Source: Chromera velia
Taxonomy: Eukaryota; Sar; Chromeraceae
NCBI GenBank assembly: GCA_018398765.1
Contig: JAHBMJ010000553.1
Coordinates: forward strand, 123,193-133,192
Direction of reading: 5' to 3'
DNA length: 10,000 nucleotides
Shown: one piece after another, positions 1 through 7,481 of the stretch
Layout: each line of letters opens with the position of its first letter
Position numbering within the stretch: position 1 is the first letter of the stretch
Made by a program: the position numbers and the translations under genes
Notes under the pieces: generated by a model
The model's input: the letters and a program-made list of their open reading frames with translations, nothing else
Databases searched by the model: none
Told to the model about the DNA's origin: nothing

Positions 1-2584
1 GGGGGGGGGGGGGGGATCTCAGCCCCCCTTCCTCCCGGCTATTTACTGCTGTGGAGGGAGTCGGATGGCAAACTCTTGGCACAAGTGCCGACAGAGGAGA
101 CGCCTGTGGGTCCTGCTGTCTGGTCCCCTGACGAGAATGCGATTGTGTGCATTCTCCGGGAGGAGGAGCGAACCGCAGAGACACTCTGGGCATTTGATGT
201 GGGAGAAGTAATTGCAGCAGCCAAGACAGCAGAGCTGTCAAAGGGGGGGGGGACGGGTGTGAACAACCGTGGGGCGTTTGACGCATGGGATGTATTTCCG
301 TTTGATGAAGTGCAGGCGACAAGACTGCATAGATCCCGCACGAACATGTGTTTTGGCATAACAAGAGGCAAGAGGAAGTACCCGCATCTGGCAGTATCCC
401 GATCCGGACAGGCGTGCCTTCGTATTTGGGCGCGGGAAAAGCCAACATCAATCTCTGATTTGGACGGTAGGGGGGGGACAGACGTCCGTGTGGATCTCTC
501 TGGAAATGTGAACATACTATCGGGGGGGGACAGTTTGGGGAGGGATAGAGAGCAGACAGTGGAAGCGACTGTTCGTGATTGGTTGGATGAGAAGGGAGAA
601 TTTGAAATGGCAGCTGCCCACTCCACGGGTCGTGTGTCAGCCCCCGCTCCATGGTTTTCTGGTGGTACGTCCGGTTTTGTTTACGTTGAGGGGTCAAACC
701 TTGTGAGTGTTTGTGCGCGTACTTTGAAGAAGCGCGTTTTGCGTAAAGTTGAAGGAGGAGTAGACGTGATGGTATCGCCGGACGGGCGTAAGGTAGTAGT
801 AGTGGAGCGTCGGAGTGTGCCTTTGGACTACGCTCTGAGAGCTGCGTGTAAGGAGGGAGACGGAGATGGGGGGGAGTCTGTGATGATGATGGAAAGACTG
901 GAGAGCGTCCTTCGACAACAGGAGGCTCACCCGATGCGTGACTTGATCAAGGAAATCCGTGTGTCTCTCTTGGTCGGTCGTTCGGTAGGAGGAGGGGGGG
1001 GAATCTCTCTCTCTCTCTCCCTCTCTCTCTCTCTCTGCGTGTGTGTATGTGTGTGTGTGTGCGTCTGTGTGTGTCCAGCTTGTTTCCATCTCTCTGTGTC
1101 GCTCTCTTTCTCTCTTTCCCCCCCGCCCCTTCCTTCTTTCCTTCTCCTTGCTATTCATCTCTCCCGCTGCTTCTGGTTCCCCCGTGATGACTCTCTGACT
1201 GCTTTTCTGTCCCTTTTTGTGTCTGCGTGAGGGCAGGTCGGCGAGGAGGGCTGGTTGGATCCTGTGGATGTTGGCCCCGGGGGGGAGGAGAAGCCCTTCG
1301 ACGAGATTGCTCTGTGCAGGTGGCTGCCGGTGGATCAGAAGGTCCGTTTGTGGGTGGGTGGGTGTAGCGAAGCACTTTTCTTTTCCTCTTTTTCTGTTCA
1401 GTGTATCCCTGCATGCAGGATACCCCTTTCTCCAGCTCAAGGGGTATGCCGGGGCCCTGACGTAAGCTGCCGATATACGGACCGTATATCAACAAGTGCC
1501 TCGATAAGATGCATGTTGTACACAGCCTATGAATCTGATGCAATGCGCGTGCGCGCGGTTCTAGTCTCTGCTATTGATATGATTGAAATTTGGGCTGGGG
1601 CCTTTTGGGGGATGAAAGTTTGGCTCGGATGGCAGGTCACTGACTTTGTGGGTGTCTCTACCGTTTTTTCGACTGCTCCGTTTTCGCCTTGGTTGCCGGC
1701 CACTACTAGAACTAATACCGAGGCCCAGGGCCCCGGCATTCACGTCATATGTCCAAGGAGTGGACAGTGAGTAATTGTCTTCGCTTTTTTGATTCGTTGT
1801 ACTCACCCCCTCGCTTCGCTTGCAGACGTTCAGGGAGCTCCTGTTGTCGGACAGGCTGCTGCTCCTCCCTTCGTCCTCCGAGACACAGGGGGGCAGGGAG
1901 AGGCGCAGATCTCGGGAGCGTGCGAGGTCGCGTCGGCTTCGTGGAGAGGCAGAGGGAGACACTGAGCTGAGCAGTGGAGGGGATGGGTTCAAGTCCTCCT
2001 CTGCCTCCGCATCAGAGGGTAACACAGGGGAGGCAGGGGAGACGGAGACAGAGGAAAGAAAGTCCGCCGGGGGGGATGAAAATGAGGGGGAAGACACACC
2101 GTTTCTGCGTCTAGTTCGCGCTTTGAGGTCTCTAGGCGAAGAGGTGAGAAGAGGATTAGGTCGGGATGCCAGATCCTCCTCTTCTGCATTTGACGATGAA
2201 GAGGAGGGAGAGAGCGGGTGGAGCGATCAGGGGAGCAGTAAGCAGAGGGCGGCAGTGTCGTTGGAATCCCGTATGAGGGCTCATTTGTTTGAGTCAGCTC
2301 CTTTACATCTTGGTAAATTTGAGTCGCTTTTCTTTTCTCCCGATAGCGATAAGCTTCTTTTAGTGGAGGGACGGCGGGACCTGTTAAGGTTGCACTCGGT
2401 GTTCCACCTGGGGAGTTTGGAGACAAGCGACGAGGGTCCGACTGAATGGGGACAACAACCCCAATCTGCTGGGTCTGTGCGGATTGCGCGTCAAGTTTTT
2501 GAACCCGTCCCGTTCAACAGACAGGACTCTCTTCCTCTTCAGGTATGTCAGGAGGACAAGAAAAAAGACCTCTATCTCTCTCTG

Positions 2585-2646
<62 letters not shown>

Positions 2647-3718
2647 CTTTGTGCCCTCTTTATTTTCAGTATCAAGAAAATCATCAATTCAATGGCAGAT
2701 AATCCTGGATGAACAAACGAAGACCTTTCGCTCTCTCTCTGCATTCCCCCTCGCCCCCCTGCATGATGCGTGCATGATGCAGATGTTGCAATGCCATTGG
2801 AACACAATGTCCCAGTGCCAGAGCCCCTGGCTACCCGACTCTCTTGGCTTCCTCATCCAGACCTTCGACGGACCGCTCGTCCAGGCCCTCGCGAAACCTG
2901 TGGACGCGTTGAAGTGGTCCCTTCTGGGGGGGTGGCATGAGTTTGAGGGAGACGGGGAGGGAGGGGGGGCAGTAGCAGAGGAGAGCGGAGGAGGAAGTCT
3001 ACTCGAGCGCTTTGGTTGGGTGGGAAAGGGAAAGGTGCGAGAGGAGGCGGATGAGGGCGAGGTGACGGACTTGTTCGGGTTTCAGGATTCGTATGTTGCT
3101 ACCGGTACGTTCTCTCTCTGATAGTGTTGTCACTATTTAAATGAGAGTTCTTATTCTCAGTGTGGGTGTGGCTGTCTGGCTATTTGCTCGCCGGCTAGTG
3201 TGTAGGCAAAGTCTTCTGACTCTTCTTGTCCCCTCCTCTCGTCTCTTTGCGCACGCCACCTTGTGCCCTTGCTCGCTTTGCCTCCTGTTTTTTCCTTTTT
3301 TCGATGTTCCTGCACTCTATCATCTCGCCTAACTAACCACTCCTTTCCCGAAGCGATTTTTTTTGTTTGTGCGTCTCAGATCCGCACGTGTTGGTTGTTC
3401 TTGCTTGCAGGGCGGAAGTTGGCTGCCGAATTTGACGATTACGGTCGGGGCGTCAGGAGGAAAACCGGCAGCAACAAGAATAAAGGCAAACAGAGACGGG
3501 GGGGCACTCCGATTGCGTCCCTGCCTGTCTCCGTTTCTGGGGACAGACAGAAGGACAAACACGACGCAGAGAGTGAAAGAGACAGCATGAGGCGACAAGC
3601 CATCATGTCTTCAGGGCCCCGGACGGCCCTACCCTCTGTGCTCTCCTCTTTTGAATTCGGAAAAGAAACGCTCAGAGGGTGGAAGAATGGATATTTTGTT
3701 CTTCCCTCCTGGTCATAG
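1..3718 (+). CDS. PD40/TolB-like beta-propeller protein, 3' part, five exons (5' end outside window)
   Basis: Proposed exons: <1-984, 1237-1353, 1826-2542, 2699-3104 and 3411-3718, ending in TAG at 3716-3718. All phases join (0, 0, 0, 1) and give at least 843 residues. The first frame is open to the left edge, so the start is missing and no signal peptide can be judged. Blade-like motifs recur: WSPDE near residue 41, SPDGRKVVVV near 259, FSPDSDKLLLV near 538, SPWLPDSLGFLI near 650, and a last strand NGYFVLPSWS at the C-terminus. These match the SPDG-type core of WD40-like propeller (PD40/TolB) repeats, which form ring-shaped binding scaffolds. No catalytic residues are recognisable, so the partner and cell location are unknown. 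Between the blades lie long hydrophilic inserts rich in Ser, Glu, Gly and Arg, many from G-runs, and the last exon has a basic Lys/Arg/Asn stretch. Intron 3 borders are uncertain. An ordinary WD40 or DPP-IV N-terminal type propeller is possible. Confidence 0.72.
985..1236 (+). other. Intron 1 of the propeller gene
   Basis: Donor GTAGGA follows a complete codon at 984 and acceptor gggcag precedes 1237, both phase 0. Two other in-phase donors, at 961 and 973, cannot be excluded. The 252-bp intron holds a G8 run, a CT tract (1004-1036) and a GT tract (1037-1074), then more pyrimidine-rich DNA. It is a multiple of three, and its only in-frame stop (TGA, 1228-1230) lies six bases before the acceptor. 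Confidence 0.6.
1354..1825 (+). other. Intron 2 of the propeller gene
   Basis: Donor GTGGGT follows codon TGG at 1351-1353. The acceptor cttcgcttgcag ends at 1825, and both sides are phase 0. At 472 bp it is the longest intron here and not a multiple of three. It carries a near-perfect hairpin around CCTGCATGCAGG at 1408-1419. An additional small exon inside it cannot be ruled out by eye. Confidence 0.55.
1403..1423 (+). repeat. Inverted repeat around CCTGCATGCAGG
   Basis: A perfect 12-bp palindrome at 1408-1419 is extended by GTAT/ATAC arms with one bulged C at 1407. It lies inside intron 2 of the propeller gene and has the same plan as the inverted repeat at 7951-7973. Confidence 0.7.
2543..2698 (+). 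other. Intron 3 of the propeller gene (two border models)
   Basis: Model A uses the very good donor CAG|GTATGT at 2543 and a weak acceptor (caatggcag) ending at 2698. Model B uses a weak donor (GTCAGG at 2547) and a very good acceptor (ctctttattttcag) ending at 2669. Both keep the downstream frame. The good donor joined to the good acceptor would shift the frame and stop at TAA about ten codons on, so the best-looking pair is excluded unless the gene is alternatively spliced. The interior is a CT tract (2571-2615) followed by a GT tract (2616-2645). Confidence 0.55.
3105..3410 (+). other. Intron 4 of the propeller gene
   Basis: Donor ACCG|GTACGT leaves phase 1. The acceptor with a strong pyrimidine tract (ttggttgttcttgcttgcag) ends at 3410 and resumes the same frame in the last exon. 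Length is 306 bp. An in-frame TGA at 3119-3121 requires removal of this intron. Confidence 0.65.
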
Positions 3719-4050
3719 GACTGCCTCTGCATTCCTTTATTCGCACATGAATACGTGTGTACTTACACACAAAGACACACCGTGCACGTGGCAGAACTGA
3801 GTAGACGGATGCAGTCCTTTCTGTCTCTGTCTCTTGTGCATGGCGTCACGATCCTTTTGTGGCTGACCTGTTTGGCTTCTTCGTCTTTGTTTGTGTTTTT
3901 CTTTGTCTTTGTTTGTCTATTTGCATGCGTGTCATGTAATAGAGACAGAGAGAGACAACTGAGTGTGGAAGAGAGGCTGGTGGTCTTCCTAGTCATGCAC
4001 GTATGCACGGTGTGGATCTGAGTGTATGTGTCTGTGTGTGTGTGTGGTGT

Positions 4051-4080
<30 letters not shown>
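4051..4080 (+). repeat. Poly(G) run of 30 after a GT-rich tract
   Basis: Thirty consecutive G directly follow a short GT-rich tract starting near 4025. Such a run could fold into stacked G-quadruplexes and is prone to slippage. The true length may differ from the assembled one, because homopolymers this long are hard to sequence. The window itself also begins with at least 15 G. Confidence 0.9.
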
Positions 4081-4082
<2 letters not shown>

Positions 4083-4271
4083 TCGGTGTAGTGGGAAGTG
4101 TGTGTCGGGAAGAGAGCGAGCGAAAGCGCGCCATTCTTTTCGGAAAGCGAAGAAGGGAAGCATTCGAAAAAGGAGAAGACGGCGAGCCAAACAAATAGAC
4201 GGATAGAAGAAGAAGAAGCCATTTGTTTTGCATCATGAGGCCCTGTTCTTAGTACACAAAAGCCCATGTAC

Positions 4272-4296
4272 AGAGAGAGAGAGAGAGAGAGAGAGA
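4272..4296 (+). repeat. (AG)n microsatellite
   Basis: About twelve uninterrupted AG units. The purine-rich strand is the plus strand here, opposite to the CT tracts in the introns upstream. Confidence 0.9.
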
Positions 4297-4426
4297 CGAA
4301 GTACAGGTAAAAAGACTGACGGTATGATTCGATCGACGTCTGTGTGTGTATTTATTAGTCCCGTTTTTGTCCATGCAATTTCATCGCGGCCTCTGATCAA
4401 TGACTCTCAGTCAGTCAGACAGTCAT

Positions 4427-4616
4427 TTCCTTCCTCCCTTCCTTCCTTCCTTCCTTCCTCCCTTCCTTCCTTCCTTCCTTCCTCCCTCCCTTCCTTCCTT
4501 CCTTCCTTCCTCCCTCCCTTCCTTCCTTCCTTCCTTCCTTCCTCTCTTTCTTTCTTTCTTTCTTTCTTTCTTTGTTTCTTCCTTTCTTTCTTTCTTTCTT
4601 TTCTTTTCTTTCTGTC
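4427..4616 (+). repeat. CCTT tandem block passing into a CTTT block
   Basis: About 190 bp of tetranucleotide repeat. Units are mostly CCTT with scattered CCCT variants up to about 4545, then CTTT units to about 4612 with a few G interruptions. All plus-strand bases in the block are pyrimidines except those few G, so triplex (H-DNA) formation is possible. The long minus-strand reading frames of Lys/Glu/Gly/Arg across it are repeat artefacts. Confidence 0.92.
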
Positions 4617-4701
4617 TGTTGTTTGTCGTTTGAAAGGATGGTCGAAGAAAAATGAAAAAGAAGAATGAAGTCTGGCCATCTATTTTTCTTCCTCCCCATA
4701 G

Positions 4702-4908
4702 AGGAGAAGAGAAGAGAAGAGCAAGGGAGGGAGGGAGGGATGGAGACAACAACCTACGGATCGGCCACCGTTCGCAGGCAGGGAGGGAGGCAGCGACGGC
4801 ATGGGAGCATTTTCTGCGAAGCAGAGCGGGGTGCCACTAGTAGCCGATCTGATTCAGACCAATGCAGTGTTAGAGAAAGGCCTGAAGACGAGTGAGGATG
4901 CGAAATGA
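4702..4908 (+). CDS. Possible orphan terminal exon
   Basis: A strong acceptor-like tract ends in ATAG at 4700-4701 and is followed by a 68-codon open frame ending in TGA at 4906-4908. The second half (from Met at 4801: MGAFSAKQSGVPLVADLIQ) has normal composition; the first half is Arg/Glu/Gly-rich purine sequence. I find no donor in the last propeller exon with matching phase, so I cannot tie it to that gene. An open frame of this length is expected by chance in such DNA; the acceptor is the main support. Confidence 0.2.
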   Translation, partial: RRREEKSKGGREGWRQQPTDRPPFAGREGGSDGMGAFSAKQSGVPLVADLIQTNAVLEKGLKTSEDAK

Positions 4909-6008
4909 ACAGTAAGAAAGCGGGGCAAGTGTCTTCGTGTCTGGGGTGTGCAGTATGTGTCACGCCAATGTATTGATAAAGAAAGGAAGGAAAAAATGAC
5001 ATGTATTTATTTATTCATTTATTTGTTTACTGATGCAGTGAAGTGGTGCTTCGTCGTCTCTCTTTTTCCGTGTCTCGTGTAACTCCACCCGTTCAGTTAA
5101 TCGAGTGAACCTTTTCGTCCGTCCCTTCACCTCTCTCCTCTCCTTTCTTCCTTCCTCCCTTCCTTCCTCCTTTCTTTCTTGATTCCAGTCAAAGTGATTC
5201 CACCTGCATGAACTTTGTCTGCATGCGTGGACACTCACTTTGCAATCCGAATGCCTAGCTACCTTGCTCCCTCTGTCTGTCTGTCTCTGAGGGCGACTGT
5301 CATCAGCCGTTCGTCCGTTTTTTCCTTCCTTTATTTCTTTTTTCTGCATGCAAGTCTTTCTTTCAATCCGTCTTCTCTCCTCTTCTCTTCTCTTTCTATG
5401 GTCTGATGCTGTAGTAGTTCATGGATCATTCAACGACTATTCCTCTTGTCTCTTCTTTGGTCTGTGCAGCGAGAAGCTTTTAAAGAAACTGCATGGATGG
5501 AAATCGGTCCCTCTGTCTCCCTCCCGCTCTCTCTGTATCTGTGTCTCTTTCCGTTCCCCAATGCTTCGTGTGCCTCTCTCCTTCTTATTTTAAAAGGCAA
5601 GCAGCTTCTCAAGCCGTCCTTTCATCTTTCGTGCAAAATGTCTGTAAGGCCTTTTGCTTGCATCCTCTCTGTCTGTCTTGCATGTCTACCTGCATGCATG
5701 CGTGGCCAGGTGGGTTGTCTCACAGGCCTCCTCATTGAAGTTTTTGTGAATCCTCTGCATGACTGCATGCATGCATGCGTGTGGCGCTCGATCTGTCACC
5801 AACTGTATTAAAGAGCAGTGCTGAGAGCATGCACATCGATCGCCACGTTGTTTCCCTTCTGCTCTCCCCCCTCTGTTATCAACCGTTTGTGCCTTTGGTG
5901 AGGAACTTGCCAGAGATTTCCTCTTGCATTCCTCCCCGTTAAAGGGCCCGTTTTAATCCTTGGGATTCCTTGCATCCAGGCTTCGAACACCACCGTTTCG
6001 GCTCCGAG
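4909..6008. other. Gene-free pyrimidine-rich region
   Basis: No supported gene. It contains a TTTA-rich patch (5003-5030), a CTTC/CCTT-rich patch (5142-5180), other T/C-rich stretches, and many GCATGC words from 5221 to 5832. One isolated acceptor-like site (tttggtctgtgcag, ending 5469) is followed by about 36 bases of normal composition before pyrimidine-rich sequence returns; this could be a small exon but lacks a partner. ATTAAA at 5807-5812 resembles a variant polyadenylation signal. Confidence 0.5.
5221..5832. promoter_or_regulatory. Cluster of GCATGC / TGCATGC words
   Basis: GCATGC occurs at 5221, 5346, 5692, 5696, 5765, 5769, 5773 and 5827. The 5692 and 5765 sites form short (GCAT)n runs. 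In coccidian parasites TGCATGC is a known over-represented promoter element recognised by AP2-type factors. Whether it acts so here is inference, since no gene start is identified next to the cluster and part of it is simple repeat. Confidence 0.3.
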
Positions 6009-6015
6009 TCAATGG

Positions 6016-6396
6016 TCGTACTCGTCATATCTTGCATTGAATCAATAAAAAAGCTATCAATATTTTAACAATAATCACTGGCATATAGTCTGAGTACATT
6101 TTAGAGTACATTGAAAAATAATATGATTGAACTTAGTTGAACAATAAATGCCAGAATAAATGATATTTTTAAAAAATCTTGAAAAATTTGAAAACTGAAT
6201 TAATTGATTCATTACTAATGATGATCATAGAATATATATGACTACATGTGATAATGATGGCACTAGTGAATCAAATAGTATAGTTATAAATATGTTAACA
6301 TCATATATATAAGGCTAGACACTAAGCTGATTGATTGATTGATTGATTGATTGATTACGGTACGTAACTAAACGTAGTAGCCGTGCATATAGCAAC
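6016..6396. mobile_element. AT-rich 381-bp block between TCAATGG direct repeats (possible insertion)
   Basis: Base composition changes abruptly at about 6016, from balanced to strongly AT-rich, and returns near 6400. The block is flanked by the 7-bp direct repeat TCAATGG at 6009-6015 and 6397-6403, as expected of a target-site duplication. I see no terminal inverted repeats and no open frame. A (TGAT)n microsatellite lies at 6328-6355. A 7-bp match can arise by chance, so the insertion call rests on the coincidence with the composition borders. Confidence 0.3.
6328..6356 (+). repeat. (TGAT)7 microsatellite
   Basis: Seven perfect TGAT units inside the AT-rich block, followed at once by ATTACGGTACGTAAC. 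That sequence resembles the GGTAAY motifs of the MITE further right. Confidence 0.9.
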
Positions 6397-6760
6397 TCAA
6401 TGGCGGTTTATTGAGGGAATTAAACTATAAAGCAAAAGTCTATAGGTGTTGTGTGCCGCTGTGATGCGCCCCACACAGTGGTTCCGGCATGCCCCGGCCA
6501 GATATCTCGCGCTCGCATGTGTGGACGGGGGCAACGGCTAGTCAACTGAACCCTGAACGGCAGAATATTTGTTTCTGCCTGCCTGCATTAATTGGTTAAA
6601 ACCTCTTTTCCTGCCCTAACCCGATCTAACAGTCCTTGGACTTTGTACTCGGCCGGTACATCCCTATCCTATATAAGTCTGTATTCCTAGGCTGCTATAG
6701 CCTGTACGCAACAATAGGCAAAAGTGCCGACTAGAGTGCTGAAAAACAGTCTAGAAGGCA

Positions 6761-6768
6761 GTCAGTCC
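6761..6768 (+). repeat. Target-site duplication, left copy
   Basis: GTCAGTCC directly outside the left terminal inverted repeat of the MITE. It is identical to 7260-7267. Confidence 0.75.
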
Positions 6769-7259
6769 TACACTGTGCTGTTAGGAGTAACCAACTTAGT
6801 TTAATTACCGAGGTAGCCGTTAGGCCGCTCGGTAACCATTTTCATAGTTACGGTAATTATGCAGAGTCATATTGATTACCGTTGTTTCGGTAACTAAAAC
6901 AGTGGTAATCGTTCTTTTAAGCAAAACAGCAAAACAAATTAGTGAGTAAATCGAGTACCAAAGATGTATTTATTGTAAAGTTCTCTTATGTCCACAAATA
7001 TGTGTAAGTTAAAGTTAAGTTTTTGATATGATAGAAACAACTTAGACAAAAAAAGTTTAAAAATAATCTTTTTTACATCGTACTGTACTCGTACAGAGTT
7101 TTTAAAGATGCGTTTCTCCTATATTAAATCTCGATCCAACACATTTGTGGGCTACTTTGCGGGCAGATACGGCCAGATTACCAAGTTTTGATTACCAATT
7201 TGATAGTAACCAAAAGCTTTTTGAGAAAGGCCGGTAGTTACTCCTAATAGCACAGTATA
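6769..7259. mobile_element. MITE, 491 bp, with 23-bp TIRs and 8-bp TSD (hAT-like by TSD length)
   Basis: The left end (6769-6791) and the reverse complement of the right end (7237-7259) match at 21 of 23 bases. They share ACTGTGCT, one R position, then TTAGGAGTAAC. Exact 8-bp copies of GTCAGTCC flank the element. No open frame of useful length lies inside, so it is non-autonomous and would depend on a transposase made elsewhere. An 8-bp duplication is characteristic of hAT, and also of P and Merlin elements; the ends do not clearly fit the usual hAT terminal consensus. If the outer TA were counted as a TA duplication, a Tc1/mariner-type element would be possible, but then the perfect 8-bp match would be unexplained. 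GGTAAY-type motifs crowd both subterminal regions. Confidence 0.75.
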
Positions 7260-7267
7260 GTCAGTCC
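7260..7267 (+). repeat. Target-site duplication, right copy
   Basis: GTCAGTCC directly outside the right terminal inverted repeat. It is identical to 6761-6768. Confidence 0.75.
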
Positions 7268-7418
7268 CTAGCTCAGTACCTATACTAGTAGTTCAGTGCA
7301 TGCATCGTTCGTTTTTGCTGCCTTTTCTTACATGTAAGCTTAGTAGCCTGAAACAACAACATATTTTATAAATGTCCCGAACGCTAGATGCTTATTACGG
7401 GCCGATGGCGATGGCGTA

Positions 7419-7474
7419 TGGCAAAAGGGCAATAAAGCATTATCCTAGACTCATGCATTGCATGATGGCCTATA
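7419..7474 (+). repeat. 56-bp direct repeat, copy 1
   Basis: Matches 8510-8565 at 52 of 56 bases without gaps. The four differences are all transitions. It contains the near-palindrome TCATGCA-T-TGCATGA (7451-7465) and an AATAAAG string (7431-7437) that resembles a polyadenylation signal. It ends eight bases before the ATG chosen for the next gene. Confidence 0.85.
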
Positions 7475-7481
7475 CCTCAAG

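Larger units (their letters stand above)
3719..4701. other. Gene-free, microsatellite-rich stretch after the propeller gene
   Basis: No convincing coding sequence on either strand. It should contain the 3' UTR of the upstream gene, but no clear AATAAA is near 3718. The content is GT-rich sequence ending in a 30-base G run, a GA tract, and a long CCTT/CTTT block, listed separately. Apparent open frames here translate only to Phe/Leu/Ser/Pro or Arg/Lys/Glu low-complexity peptides. Right at the end a splice-acceptor-like tract (tttttcttcctccccatag) reaches 4701. Confidence 0.6.
6447..7361 (+). other. Possible decayed LTR or promoter segment, split by the MITE
   Basis: The segment starts TGTTGTGTG, ends ACAACAACA, and has a TATA-like TATATAAG at 6670-6677. 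Without the nested MITE and one target copy it is about 415 bp. TG...CA ends with a TGTTGT/ACAACA inverted match and an internal TATA box are typical of LTRs. Against this, I find no flanking target duplication, no second LTR in the window, and no tRNA primer site or polypurine tract. It may instead be an ordinary promoter or plain intergenic DNA. Confidence 0.15.

Noticed and set aside
39-626. 195-codon reverse-strand open frame
   Set aside because: Lies fully opposite the motif-supported propeller exon and has no recognisable content; a shadow.
3755-4021. 88-codon plus-strand frame with hydrophobic Phe/Val/Leu run
   Set aside because: Comes from TTTGT-rich simple sequence; no motif or splice support.
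4407-4752. Reverse-strand Lys/Glu/Gly/Arg-repeat frames
   Set aside because: Direct translation of the CCTT/CTTT block. The repeat is open in all frames, so openness says nothing about coding.
5970-5985. tRNA-like B-box string GGCTTCGAACACC
   Set aside because: The G before TTCGA is replaced by C, no A-box lies at the right distance, and no cloverleaf stems pair.
6447-7361. A full LTR retrotransposon
   Set aside because: No second LTR, target duplication, primer-binding site or pol-like frame is present; kept only as a weak LTR-like segment.
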